Part shown: positions 10,190-20,891 of the stretch, one piece after another | How the letters are laid out: each line of letters begins with the position of its first letter | How positions within the stretch are numbered: position 1 is the first letter of the stretch | Translations under genes and position numbers: made by a program | The notes under the pieces: model-generated | What the model was told of the DNA's origin: nothing | Databases searched by the model: none | The model's input: the letters and a program-made list of their open reading frames with translations, nothing else | Assembly: GCA_951799405.1 (NCBI GenBank) | Contig: OX637343.1 | Coordinates: 12,192,524 to 12,256,523 of the forward strand | DNA: 64,000 nucleotides | Direction of reading: 5' to 3' | DNA from: Agapetus fuscipes | Lineage: Eukaryota > Arthropoda > Insecta > Trichoptera > Glossosomatidae

Positions 10190-10285
10190 TGTATGAAAAA
10201 GGTGATGGATATGAATGAATTGAAAGACAAATGCAAGGATAGGAAAAAATGCAGCCAAATCTGCAAAGACTCTGACCACTCCTAG
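10190..10285 (+). pseudogene. Extreme C-terminus of a non-LTR ORF2
   Basis: Frame reads CMKKVMDMNELKDKCKDRKK and ends at TAG 10283-10285. It is close to the C-terminus of the fragment at 8127-8456 (KKVMDMNELKEVYK), so it is another 5'-truncated copy of that element. Confidence 0.75.
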
Positions 10286-11040
10286 TGGAATGGGGACAAA
10301 GTTACAAAAGTAAACCTGATTTAATATGCAGAATTTTCACTGCTTTATACGTACTTTTATCGTTTCTAGAGCCAATAAAATATCGAAAAATACTTCGTAA
10401 TTATATAATTGAGAATTGCTATAATATTGATTGTTCAAGTGCTTTCTTGTATGATGTAACTCCAGTTGAATTTCAATGTTCAGTGATACATTTTAAAGAT
10501 AAATTATTAGATACTTCTAACGTGTTCATATATGAGTTACGTTTGGTTTAGCCCCACTCTACGGACGTTTGTTTGTATCTGGGCCGGTAGTTTGTATGGA
10601 GGAGAATCAATAGTGATGGGCAGGTGAACACAATCATGTAAAACGAGTGTCATATCCGCATCGCTTTAATTACGATGGGGTTGAATTTTAATGAGACAGC
10701 TGGTTTAAATACACTGAAAGTTAAATCAACCTTGTGACACGCAGAACAGGTATCAGCTAGGGATTGTAAGAAATTTTATCAACCAAAAAAAAAATTACAA
10801 TTTATGTATCTAAATTTGACAAAATATGAAAATTGTGCAAGTCATTTTCAAACCATTTTTCAGATAACGCGAAAATTTTAGCTATTATGCGAGTATGTAT
10901 GTAATTCATATACATAGGTGGATTGTCATTTTTATGAAATCTGGTTATCCTTGTGTGTTCATTTTCATCTTTGTTTTATGAGTTTTTTTTCTTTTTGAAA
11001 GAACAGTAAAAAAATATTAAAAATTAACAACAACTAAGCA

Positions 11041-11262
11041 ACACATACAGTGTAACTTTTTGCCGCGTTATCCCCGAAGGGATCGCATGTGGCGAGTTGA
11101 ACCTATTTATTTTTACAGGTAAGGGGGCCTTGCGCCAACAACTTCAGTTGAAGTGGGGGTTTCCCAGCTTCCGAGAGGGCTGGTACTAATTTATTGTGAA
11201 GGCTGAGTAAGCCTTGCTGGTATTTTATTTTGGGGTTTGAAATAAACACCGAAACGAAAAAA
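11041..11262 (-). mobile_element. SINE B copy lacking its tRNA head
   Basis: Minus-strand SINE B from the 3' end (GTGTAACTTTTTGCCGCG) through TTATTTTTACAGGTAAGGGG, AGTTGAAGTGGGGGTTTCCC and GGTTTGAAATAAACACCGAA. It then breaks at AAAAAAATAAATTTTGG before the B box. Confidence 0.85.
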
Positions 11263-11297
11263 ATAAATTTTGGAAAAAAAAACACTTTTTGAGTTTC

Positions 11298-12013
11298 TTT
11301 TGTACATAATAATAATAATAAATAATAATAATTGGACAATTTGTATACAGCGCCGTTTAGTGGCACTAGCCACCCCAAGGGCGCTTTTATGTGTTGAAGC
11401 TTCTGTTAAACAAATGTGTCTTAAGCAACTTCCTGAAACTGCCAACACTGGTCTCTGTTCTCAACTCCAGAGGTAGACTATTCCAGCAGGATGGACCAGC
11501 CGAACTAAAAGCCCTGTCTCCGAAACCAGTTCTGTTCCGTCGAAGAGGCAGTTGAAGCCTGTTTACGGCGTCACTCTGTGCAGAACGAAGAGTGCATCGT
11601 TTTCCACCTATCTGGTCGACTCTGCACAATTCACACAAGTACGATGGGGCAACTCCTCTGAGGGCATTAAAAACAGAAACACATATTTTGTACTCAATCC
11701 TCTCTGGGACTCGCAGCCAATGAAGGCGCCGCAACAGAGGAGAGACATGGTCAGTTTTTCGTCCTCCTAAAAGTAATTTGGCTGCAGCATTAAAGACGGA
11801 CTGCAGTCTAGACTGCTGAAACCTTGGAAGACCCCAGAACAGACCATTGCAATAATCCAGTCTCGACACAACAAAGGACGCAATGAGAATCTTAGCAGCT
11901 TCGGATGTCAAACAGTTTCTGACCCATCTCAACTGCCTCAGGTGAAAAAAACAGGAGCTCACAGTCGAGCTTATTTGCGTACTCATGGAGAGAGTGTTGT
12001 CAAGATGGTTCAT
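11298..12013 (-). pseudogene. CR1/L2-like LINE 3' end with C-terminal ORF2 fragment
   Basis: The minus-strand frame 12013-11387 (208 residues) matches the well-known distal region of CR1/L2/Rex-type ORF2: SRLDYCNGLFWGLPRFQQSR, FNAAAKLLLGG, VSPLLRRLHWLRVPERIEYK, GVAPSYLCEL, RTGFGDRAFSSAGPSCWNSL and FRKLLKTHLF. The frame stops near the element's 3' UTR, which ends in a (TTA)n tail at 11298-11333. The catalytic domain is absent; this is a typical 5'-truncated insertion. Confidence 0.85.
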
Positions 12014-12059
12014 AACCAGTTTCGAGAGAAGCAGCGCCTCCCATCTTCAATCCCAAATT

Positions 12060-12700
12060 TATAAAAATTAACATAAAATCTAAATTATAGAATAAGAAAC
12101 AAAATGAAATGGTTTCGGTTTATAAAAAAAGCAGAATTGTTTTTTTGAATTTAAAATTTTGTGCATCACCTCCTTTTCAAGAATAGATTCAATAATTTCC
12201 TGTTAAATGCAAAATATGTCTATCCCTTTATTGCACAAAAAGTAAATTCAATAAATATTTTCAAAAGAATTTTCAAAATAACACAATGATTTTTCTTTGT
12301 TGTTTTAAAAATCTGAACAATACCTGATTCCATCTTTTTTCAAAGTTGTTTTTATATATACTCAGTCCCTCCATCGAATGTTTTCATTATTATTATATAC
12401 GGCATTAGTCTTTTATGTACAAAAACATAACAATAAAATATTTTATGCATATTAAACAAACTGCTTAACTAATTACAAAATATTTTATGAGCATAAAACT
12501 ATTAAAAACTAACATTATGTACAATCAGAGATTAGTTAAGTCAAAGCAAACTATATATTTTAAATATGTATTATTTAACTTATTTGAAATTAATGAAGTC
12601 GAAACTTTACAAATATTTCTCAACATGGTGATGGATGTTTAAGGTCCAGCCAAAAACAAAGTATTCGTGAACTTGGCGACGTTATTCACCTTATTCGTTT
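12060..12700. other. AT-rich intergenic, nothing recognised
   Basis: Strongly AT-rich with no frame above background and no shared repeat. Confidence 0.3.
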
Positions 12701-12705
12701 TGACT

Positions 12706-12953
12706 CTATAATCTATAATCTAAGTTGCAAGGATATATTCATTTAAAGCTCTCAGATGTATGCCCACAAACAAACACGTGTAGTTTGCGCTTACAAATGC
12801 TGATTGTGTACTTACAAATAAAATCCAAACCTCAAATGAACATAATCCCCACAACTTTTGCCGACCTTCCCTGAAACAGGGGTGACATTGGCAAAGTGAA
12901 CCATTTTTTACAGTATGGGTGGTCAGCCTCATATCAACCTATAAGTCAAGGAA
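12706..12953 (-). mobile_element. Full T-tail copy
   Basis: Complete from CAACCTATAAGTCAAGGAA to the TATAATCTATAATCTAAG end. Belongs to the subfamily with GAGGCTGACC, AAAAGTTGTGGGGATTATG and CTCTCAGATGTATGC, the same as the LINE-linked copy at 56631-56883. Confidence 0.9.
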
Positions 12954-13367
12954 ACTCAAAAAAAGTTGCACTCCATTGTGCAAAAAACATGAAACTGAAA
13001 ACCCACCTCTAAAAATTCATAACTTTCATTTTTCTTGTACTTTTCACCTCCTCCAACCTCGTATCTAAGTCACCATCTTGGCATTGTGTATGTAAGTATG
13101 ACTGTGTGTGATGTTGTGTGTGCAATATGAAGGAGGAACAGGCGTTTGCTGCCGCCCATCGCTGCCGCCCAAAATGTCTTACTTTTTACGACACTCCGCG
13201 GCCAGGGGTGACAAGAATATCACATAAAATCTCCGAGTTATGACTTATTTATTACGCCCGCGTTATTTACTTTGGTTTAAAAAGTTTTTAAGACATCCTG
13301 GGCAGGGCTGCCTGCGTTTAACGACCTACTGAATGAAAAAATCCTTCATACCTGAAAAAATCCATCA

Positions 13368-13406
13368 TACCTGATGATGACCTTCTAGGTCGAAAACGTT
13401 AGTAAC
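13368..13406 (+). ncRNA. Hammerhead ribozyme-like core, copy 2
   Basis: TAC, then CTGATGA (13371-13377), T, a perfect 5 bp stem GACCT / AGGTC with loop TCT, then GAA, the palindrome AACGTT, A, and GTA. All conserved hammerhead positions are present. Helix I pairs TAC with GTA. Helix III would form only between two molecules through the 6 nt palindrome, leaving UUA as cleavage triplet. This is the best of the three cores in the window; activity is inferred, not shown. Confidence 0.55.
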
Positions 13407-13535
13407 TTACTCTAAAGATTGTAATCTTTTTAAATATATTCATGTGAAAATAAACAGTGTTTTTGAATTCCTCAAAAATTTTTAAACTATAACAGTATGA
13501 ATTTTCACAGTGTTAATACACAAACAATACAAAAT
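13371..13535 (+). mobile_element. Penelope/retrozyme-like repeat fragment
   Basis: The hammerhead-like core is followed by AAATAAACAGTGTTTTTGAA and by GAATTTTCACAGTGTTAATA with ACACAAACAAT. The latter motif also follows the core of copy 1 on the minus strand (3858-3817). No coding region is associated. Confidence 0.45.
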
Positions 13536-14227
13536 ATGAAAAAATCCTGTTACAAATACGACAATTTAAATATGTTTTCAGTTACTTGATCTGTAACGAG
13601 CTTCCCTTAAAACATATGTATATCTATAAAAAGTGTTGTTAATTTTTTTACAAATTATAATTAGCTTCTCTGTTATGTAATTAAACTTTTCGGAAAGTAG
13701 ACGAACCGTTGTAAGGGAACTTACATAATACTTGACGCTTCTTTGGCGACGTAGCCAAAGTCTTCACGAGGCACCCTCTCTGCACGACTACTAAGGATGA
13801 ACTGTTAAAAAAAAAAACAAAAAAAGGTTCCTAAGATGATTTTTTTTTTAAATGTAAGAATGTTTGAAAGGTTTTATGTAGGTGTATGAAGTGTTTTAAA
13901 TGCATGAATACTCAAAGTGAAATGTTAAAATCTGTCTTCAATTTAGAATTATCATTGAGACATAAAACCTGTATTATTTTATTATAGCTTTACTTCCTGC
14001 TTCACGCGGTTAGCATTGCTAGGGTTTTCTACGGTTGGTTGAAGAAGACTTAAAGCAATGTTTGGAGAGCGTGCATTTGCAGTCGCTGGTGCTCTGGCCC
14101 AGAACCACCTGCCTCATCATGTGAGGACTATGGGAAGTTCCGAAATGCACTGAAGAGAAGCAAATTTCTAGCATCGCTTGCACAAACATCCTTGGAGTGA
14201 CTTCATCACGACATGGCACTCTAAATA

Positions 14228-14437
14228 TTTGATTGATACATCAAATTTGATTGCTTAATTCCGGTAAGGACCTCGGTTAAATATTTCTTAGTAGCGAGTA
14301 ATGATATGATGAAATTTGAACAGGAAAGATGATGCACATCAGCTGGTTAACGTACATGTAAACAAATTTTTGATTTGTTGGGAGAAATCACACTTAATTT
14401 TGATTTTTGTGTGGTTGGAGTTTGGTGCAACAGGCCC
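14228..14437 (+). mobile_element. MITE (GGGCCTGTTGCAC family), left end lost
   Basis: Right terminus TTTGGTGCAACAGGCCC is followed by TAA. The body (GCTTAATTCCGG, TGAACAGGAAAGATGATG, ACATCAGCTGGTTAACGTA) matches the complete copy at 20624-20860. Confidence 0.75.
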
Positions 14438-14440
14438 TAA

Positions 14441-15649
14441 AGAAATCATCAACTCATCATCATCATAATTATTATTTTTTCTTCTCCTCAATATTTCTTG
14501 TAAAATCGTCCTGAAATTGACCCCACTTGAGAAAAAGTCTCTTTAATGGACGTCGAACTCCGTATATTTTATTCATATCTCCATGGATTTACTGCTTAAA
14601 AATTACTGGGATTTTCGCGAGGCGATGAATAAATTTCAATAAATTCCCTGTTAATTGTCGAATTTCCCTTTTGCGCTTTTCCCCAAAACAAATTAGTGTG
14701 GAGGCTCCCCGCTGGCAACCCTAAACTTCACGTGTAGCGTTTTGTCTGACGCGCGACCCTCCCCCCCTCATTCCCCCCACTTCACTTTCCACCACCCCCC
14801 CCTCCAACCCCAAACTACCTCCCTTACAAGCTTTGCTTACGTCAGTCGAAGCCCCGACGCCGCAACGAACCGACGTCCGGTTGAAAAAATAACACATCAA
14901 AGAATAACTTAAACATATTGTCAATAATCAGTGTGATTAAAATTTTAATAAGTCAATTCGAGAACATCAATTATTCTAAAATTTAAATATCAATTATTTG
15001 AGGTTTTAAATACAATTGTTTCTAGGCAGGAACGTTGTTGATCTGATTAACTTCAGTGCAATTAAATAAAATAAAGTAAAATTTTATTTTTTTATGACGT
15101 GATAGATTTTTAATGATTTGTTAAATTTTTAAGTAGTGTACTCGTAATTTTAACTAAAGTGTTTTGTTAAAAATGTAGGTTTCTATTGCTTGTTTGCTGT
15201 TAGCTTTTTAATGGTATGTATGCAATGATAAATATAGTTTTTGTTATGTTTTATTTGTGCTACGAAAAATAGTCTTTCTTTGGCGATTTCTTTTGATTTT
15301 TAACTAGCTTACTTTTAATGAATATATTAATCATTATTTCAGAATAGTTTCCTGAAATGTGACTAGAAAAATTATAATTGTTATGTAGACTTTGTCATAA
15401 TTCCATCGATTTCAGATTGAAGTATTTGAGCATATACGCACATTGTTGAGGGAATATCAGATATTGATTTTTCATACCTGAAACGATAAACATATTCTCG
15501 GTTGAGGCGTTACACAAATCTGTACTTCTTTTTCCGACTCGGAGCACGCAAAGCTTCTTGATCATCTAGGTTCTTACCTTTTCACATTTTCTTTCTTTAT
15601 TCTCGCTCATTTATCTAGAAAATTTGTTTCCGAATTTATTGGACTATCC
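14441..15649. other. Unassigned, includes a C-rich block
   Basis: Positions 14750-14830 are C-rich (several CCCCCC runs) on an AT-rich background. The rest is featureless AT-rich sequence without a supported gene. Confidence 0.3.
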
Positions 15650-16270
15650 AATCTAATCTAATCTGAGTTGCAAAGATATTGTTACGAAATAGTGTTCAAA
15701 AGTCTTTCAAATTGAAATACACAGGTCTTCTTATCCAGTTGTTTATTTTACACTTTTACATATTTATTTTCACAAAGCTTTCTCGACTATTCCACTTGGT
15801 TTCTGTTCACTGATCAAGTTAGTTCTATGTGTTTGTAAATCTCGTATGACACTGCTGGCCCTGCAGGCCACTTGCACCCTTTATACTCTCTAAAGCAGTA
15901 TAGTCTAGATCCTATAGTTGCTAGACAATTCCAGAAAGGCATAGTAATTATTATTTCTCGATGCTTCATGTAATATCTAGAGACTTCTCTACAACCATCA
16001 ATCCTACCTACCAATACAATACAGAATTCCTATAATTATAACAAATACCTACTTAGCCTAGAGAATTCTACACTTATAAACAATTATCGATCCTACCCAC
16101 CAATACTTATGAGGATTCTTATAACTACCCATACTTATTTCAATATTTACATTTCATATTTACATAACAATATGTAACACAGGGGAGTCACATTATATGC
16201 ATTATCACAAGCAGACACGTAAAAGTTCGCGCGCGTGTGAACCTACTACATAAAACCCAAATCTCAAATG
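15650..16270 (-). mobile_element. T-tail copy split by an LTR
   Basis: The (ATTAG)n end and TTGCAAAGATAT segment (15650-15679) are continued at 16170-16270 (GTAACAC...CACGTAAAAGTTCGCG, ACCCAAATCTCAAATG). The gap is the insertion 15680-16169. The 5' half of the unit is replaced at 16271 by a plus-strand copy. Confidence 0.85.
15680..16169. mobile_element. Solo LTR (490 bp) with 4 bp target duplication
   Basis: Begins TGTTACGAAATAGTG and ends TTTACATAACA (TG...CA). It is flanked by ATAT at 15676-15679 and 16170-16173. Removing it restores the T-tail sequence GCAAAGATATGTAAC. A 4 bp duplication and a TGTTACGA start suit insect Ty3/gypsy-type LTRs. Internal genes are absent, so it is a product of LTR-LTR recombination. 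Confidence 0.8.
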
Positions 16271-16450
16271 TAAAAAAATGGTTCACTTTGCCAATGTCAC
16301 CCCTGTTTCAGGGAACGTTGCAGGGTATATGTTCATTTGAGGTTTGGTTTTAATTTGTAAGTACACATTCAGCATTTGTGAGCGCGAACTTACACGTGTC
16401 TGTTTGTGGGCATGCATTTGATGTGAGTTTTGAATGTGAATATGTCTTGA
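16271..16450 (+). mobile_element. T-tail copy, inverted relative to its neighbour
   Basis: Starts abruptly at AAAAAAATGGTTCACTTTGC and runs through CCCCTGTTTCAGGGAACG and TTGTGAGCGCGAACTTACAC to TTGATTAAAC. It abuts the minus-strand half at 16170-16270 with no gap, giving a tail-to-tail inverted pair. Confidence 0.85.
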
Positions 16451-16941
16451 TTAAACAAAGTAATGGTAATTCCTAGAGACATTCAAATCAGCATATTATA
16501 CGTATTCCTGCTCTTAATTTTGAAAAACATTTATATCCTGAAAATATCAAGATTGTTTTTTAACTTTTATAAAGCTAAAAATATCTACGTGTGCAAAATG
16601 CTTGTGGATTTTTTGATACATGAAACAAATTTTCGAATAAATCAGCAACTTTTACCGATTCCTAACGGATCCGAGTAGACATTATTTCCAATGCTTTGCG
16701 GTCGAGGATTTCCCGCTGAAGGTAAATACGAAAACATGTTTTCAGCAGAATCCAGCTTGATTTAATGGGAGCTTTATAATCTACGGGTCGTCAAAATAAT
16801 CGTTAAAAACATTTTCAGTTCAAAAACTTCCATTTTCCTAATCATAAAAGTAAGATAATGGATAATGTTTTTAAAGTATTTTTTCTATAGTGGTTAAAAA
16901 AGATTATTATGTTTATTGATTTGTAATATTCTTTAATTTTG

Positions 16942-17159
16942 TTCCTTGACTGAAAGGTTGGTACGGGGCTAACAATCTATACTGTGAAAAATGGTTCACT
17001 TTACCAATGTCACCCCTGTTTCAGGGTAGTTCATCAAGAGTTGCAGGGCTTTATAGTTCATTTGAGATTGAGTTTTTATGTTGTAGGTTCATATGCAGCT
17101 TGTATAAGCTTACAAAAGCATATGAGATGAATTTTAAATGGTAATATATCGTTGCAACT
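16942..17159 (+). mobile_element. Full-length diverged T-tail copy
   Basis: Starts TTCCTTGACTGAAAGGTTGG and carries AATGGTTCACTTTACCAATG and CCCCTGTTTCAGGGTAG. It loses the (ATTAG)n end after TCGTTGCAACTA. Confidence 0.85.
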
Positions 17160-17448
17160 AGGATAATAGATTATTGATTATATTAATTTAATATTATGGA
17201 AAAATCGTTTATCATAGTAATTTTCGATATTGATTATATCATTTCAATACCTATTTTGAATCACATCCTGGACTCATAGAACTACATATATCTATAATCT
17301 GACTGGCAAAGATCTAGCAAAATTTTTCGATTTATATTTTATGTAAGCCTTCTTTAAATTAAAAATAGTGATCTTCTCCACTTCTTCTAATATTCCGTAC
17401 TGATAACTAAAAAAATAGCAGGCTTATTTAACTATTTTTGGGCGCTAT

Positions 17449-17659
17449 TTGAGTCAAATATGTACACCTAACAGCCCTCTGTAATATACTGTAATATTGA
17501 ACAAACCTTTGTAACCGGTATTTGATTAAATTAGAGAAATTTATCAAGTCAGCGAAAACATTTAAAAAAAAAAACATCATCATCTGCGTTGCGAATCGAG
17601 CCACAACCTTCTGATAACGAGTCTAAAGCATTATCCTCTACGGCCTACGCTATGACCGT
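17449..17659 (-). mobile_element. Old SINE A copy
   Basis: Minus-strand tRNA-like head (GGTCATAGCGTAGGCCGTAG, GGTTGTGGCTCGATTCGCAA), diverged body (ACCGGTTACAAAGG) and 3' motif AGAGGGCTGTTAGGTGTAC. All landmarks are in family order but with many substitutions. Confidence 0.6.
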
Positions 17660-18113
17660 TACGGGGTTTTGTTAATCACGATAAGTACATATTCGAATTT
17701 CATAGTTCACAAATTTTGAGTTTTCTTTGACTCGGAAATGTTCTTACATTTAGTTTAAATTTTTGCAATATCGCGATAACTTTAAACATGGATAAACATA
17801 TATGTACATAAATCGTTGTCATAAGCCGAGTTGATATACTCCTTATCTGTTTTATTTCCTAGTACGAACTAAATAATCTGTAATCTTTAAGTTATTTGTG
17901 GATTAATCGAGCTCAGGTTCCGCTCTAAGCCTCGACTTAAGATCGATTTAAGCCCGACTTAAATACGACTTTAACCCGGATCAAAATCCGCGATAAACAA
18001 CAGTTTAAAGGCAGTATCCTAAGGCATATGTACTCGTATATACCCAAATTTAGCATATAACGTAAATACTCCGACAGAATAAATGTATGATAACTAAAAT
18101 ACTCACCAGAGAC

Positions 18114-18360
18114 TAAATCTAAGTCGCAAAGATATATTAACATTTAAAATTCATATTCAATGCATGCCCAAAAAAGACACGTGTAAGTTCGCACTTACAA
18201 ATGTTGCATATTGTGTACTTCCAAATTAAAATTCAAAACCTCAAAAGAACATACACCCTGCAATTTTTGCCAACCTTCCCTGAAGCAGGGGTAACATTGC
18301 CAAAGTGAACCATTTTTACAGTAGGGTGTTCAGCCTCATACCATGCTATAATTCAAGGAA
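18114..18360 (-). mobile_element. T-tail copy
   Basis: Complete from the CTAAATCTAAGTCGCAAAG end to GCTATAATTCAAGGAA. The 5' end is at the usual boundary. Confidence 0.85.
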
Positions 18361-18640
18361 AGACGCTGATAAGTATTTAACTTTTTTCTGGTTACGCTAT
18401 GCTTGAGTATTTAGACAATGCTTTATACTCGAGGTATATTTACAGTGAAAGTAGCACTCATGGATTTACAGGGAAATCTTTCAGGAAATTACATTCCAGG
18501 GCTAAATATAGTTTTTAATTAAACTTTCAGATGCCCCTATCAGATTCATTCTCTAGACCAGTGTTTGCTAACCTGTGATTCGTTAACCCCTGGGGCTCCA
18601 CAAAATTTATGTGTGGTGGTCTGCAGTCACATCTCTGGAC

Positions 18641-18888
18641 TATAATCTATAATCTATGTTACAAGGATATATTCATTTAAAGCTCTCAAATGCATGCCTA
18701 CAAACAAACACGTGTAGCTCGCGCTTATAAATGCTGAATGTGTAACGAATAAAATCTAAACCTCAAATGAACATCAGCCCTACATCTTTTGACGACCTTC
18801 CCTGACACAGGGGTGACATTGGCAAAGTGAACCATTTTTTACAGAATGCGTGGTCAGCTTCATACCAACCTCAGCCTCATACCAACCT
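18641..18888 (-). mobile_element. T-tail copy nested in the hAT remnant
   Basis: Runs from TATAATCTATAATCTATG to CATACCAACC; the last ~15 bp of the 5' end are replaced by a short local repeat (CAGCTTCATACCAACC / CAGCCTCATACCAACC). Confidence 0.85.
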
Positions 18889-19001
18889 AACAATAATAAA
18901 CAAATGCCACCAAAAGTCTCGTTCAAGAAATTATTTCAGCATTGAAATGTAATTTTAAAGAATCCTCTTTATCAAGTTTTTGAGTGAATGTAATACCTCT
19001 G

Positions 19002-19146
19002 TGAAAAGGCATTCTCTGCTCTTTTTTATACTAAAAACAAATACAGAAACAGATTACAGGTGGAATCCGATCTGAGACTACAACTTAGTAGTAACATCAA
19101 CCCGAACATCACTAATTTAGTTTCAAGAAAGCAACACCAAGCTTCA
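19002..19146 (+). pseudogene. hAT transposase C-terminal remnant
   Basis: Frame starting near 19002 reads CEKAFSALFYTKNKYRNRL, then ESDLRLQLSSNINPNITNLV, and ends at a stop after KQHQASH. This is the C-terminal dimerisation (hATC) region pattern of Charlie/ZBED5-like hAT transposases, whose copies read R-N-R-L, D-L-R-L and a final S-H in the same order. Upstream coding is broken by frameshift and the DDE core is absent. It is a dead fragment. Confidence 0.8.
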
Positions 19147-19782
19147 CATTTATTAACCGTGTTGGTGTTGCTGTGTGCGTTAATTATTAAATATATTTTT
19201 TTTGTATTTGTAGTACTAATAAGGGGGTCCTTGAAAATTGTGCTTGATTTCCTAGGGGTCCGCGACTGAAATAGGTTAGGATGCGCTGCTCTAGACCGAT
19301 AGTTTCAACGATAGTCCAGAGACTTCAACTGAATGAAAATGAGGGACATCTCAAAAATTTTGTAGGTAGTACTTATTTACTCTCCGTTAGATACGGTAAT
19401 AAATTTGGTGAAAGTTTATGACAATATTATGAGCAGAAGTACCTACATAAAGTAATGAAATGCGAAACACTGAGCTAACTACATAACAGTCTCATTTTGA
19501 CATTTAGCAGAAAGACATTTGCAGTGTGCCTTTCATGGTTATTATTTCTTAGTGCTGGCTTTCCGATTACAGTACTATATTATAAGTTATATTATATGTA
19601 GCTAATATTTAATTTCTGTGTAAATTTAAAATGTTTTTTTTACCAAAACTAACAAAATTAACTAAACGCGTCAAGGTAAAACATAAATGCTAAAAAAATG
19701 GCTTTACTAAATAAAATAGCTTAAAATAAATTTAAAAAAAATAATTAATAATGTATTATTTAAATATTTTAAAGAATCATTA

Positions 19783-19926
19783 ATTACCTTTAACCCAATG
19801 ACATCTGCTAAACCAGGGTCAAAGTTATAGTCGATGGGACATGACGCAGGCGGGATTCGAACCGGCGTTCGTGTCAGTAACACAAATTCAAGCGCCAACA
19901 CCTTATCCTCTCGACCATAGGAGCAA
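19783..19926 (-). mobile_element. SINE C copy (tRNA-derived)
   Basis: On the minus strand: TATGGTCGAGAGGATAAGG (A box region), a B-box match CCGGTTCGAATCCCGC near 19862, then GTCATGTCCCATCG, AACTTTGACCCTGG and an AT-rich tail. A second copy lies at 39296-39490. Because of the body and tail it is a SINE and not a functional tRNA gene. Confidence 0.75.
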
Positions 19927-20387
19927 CATATTTTCTTAACGCTCATAGTTTATATAATTCTCTTAGTCGGTTGAAAAATGATAAAAAGCATTATTGAAAA
20001 ACATAACTTATAAAATGTCTTAACCTTTCGTATTTTCTTAAATTTTCTTTTAGTTCCTGGTTACTTTTCTAACTCTCACGGTATCTAATAGTATTTAAAA
20101 CAAACTACATGCACGTTTAGTCTCCTAACATCATTAGCACTCTCGCGTGTTGGGTTAATATCCCAACTTTATAATAACATTGCTAGCGCGGTGTGTGCGG
20201 GCCTGTATCATAGGCGAGAGTAAACACTATTATGTGGAGCCGTATGAAAATTTGCTCGCTTGGCAGTTGGTAATTTTACGGCCCTATGGCCCGTTCATAC
20301 CATGCTTGCTAACGAGTGAACAAGTGCGAAAGTTCGTGAGTGTGTGCGGGATTTCACCAAAAGCTCTAAATCTTCAAGGGATTCTTA

Positions 20388-20530
20388 AGACCTGTTGCAC
20401 CAAATTGCAATCGCACAAAAATCAAAATTAAGTGTGATTTCTCCCATAAAATCAAAAGTTTGGTTGCATATACGTAAACCAGCTGATTTACATCATCTTT
20501 CCTGTTCAAATTCCATCATATTCATAACCA
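20388..20530 (-). mobile_element. Partial MITE of the GGGCCTGTTGCAC family
   Basis: Starts GACCTGTTGCACCAAATTGC and continues with the family's terminal half in inverted orientation (AAGTGTGATTTCTCCCAT, AACCAGCTGATTTACATCAT). It is truncated before the other terminus. Confidence 0.7.
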
Positions 20531-20623
20531 CTTCTAACATTTTTTTAAAGATTGTTTCCGCGCAGTTAGAAGTTGCACTTTATGTGCAGGTTAGTTGCGT
20601 TTATATAAATACTTAAACATTAA

Positions 20624-20860
20624 GGGCCTGTTGCACCAACCCCCAATCAATATTTGAATAAAACATAAAATTTGACTGCTTAATTCTGGACATTGGATAA
20701 ACATTTCTCGGAAGTGGGTATTAATATGATGGAATTTGAACAGGAAATATGATGTACATCAGCTGGTTTACGTATATGCAACCAAACTTTTGATTTGATG
20801 GGAGAATTAATCACTCATCATTTCAATTTTTGCCTGGTTGGAGTTTAGTGCAACAGGCCC
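20624..20860. mobile_element. Complete MITE, TAA target duplication, Harbinger-like
   Basis: Termini GGGCCTGTTGCACCAA and TTAGTGCAACAGGCCC are inverted repeats with one mismatch, flanked by TAA at 20621-20623 and 20861-20863. A 3 bp TWA target and the size (237 bp) suit PIF/Harbinger-derived MITEs. No coding capacity. Confidence 0.8.
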
Positions 20861-20891
20861 TAAGTAATTTCTAATACCAATCAGAATCGAT

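Larger units (their letters stand above)
18559..19288. mobile_element. hAT-family DNA transposon remnant (730 bp)
   Basis: Termini CAGTGTTTGCTAACCT and AGGTTAGGATGCGCTG are inverted with few mismatches. They are flanked by a perfect 8 bp duplication CTCTAGAC (18551-18558 and 19289-19296), the hAT hallmark. It holds a T-tail insertion (18641-18888) and the C-terminal coding remnant of its own transposase. Confidence 0.9.

Noticed and set aside
12720..12932. Recurring ~70-codon frames (MRLTTHTVKNGSLCQCHPCF type) as a small protein family
   Set aside because: They occur wherever a T-tail occurs, in either orientation, and reflect shared repeat DNA; frames break in other copies at neutral-looking positions.
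19783..19926. tRNA-Leu-like gene
   Set aside because: Head resembles a tRNA but is followed by a repeated body and AT-rich tail present also at 39296, so it was called SINE C.
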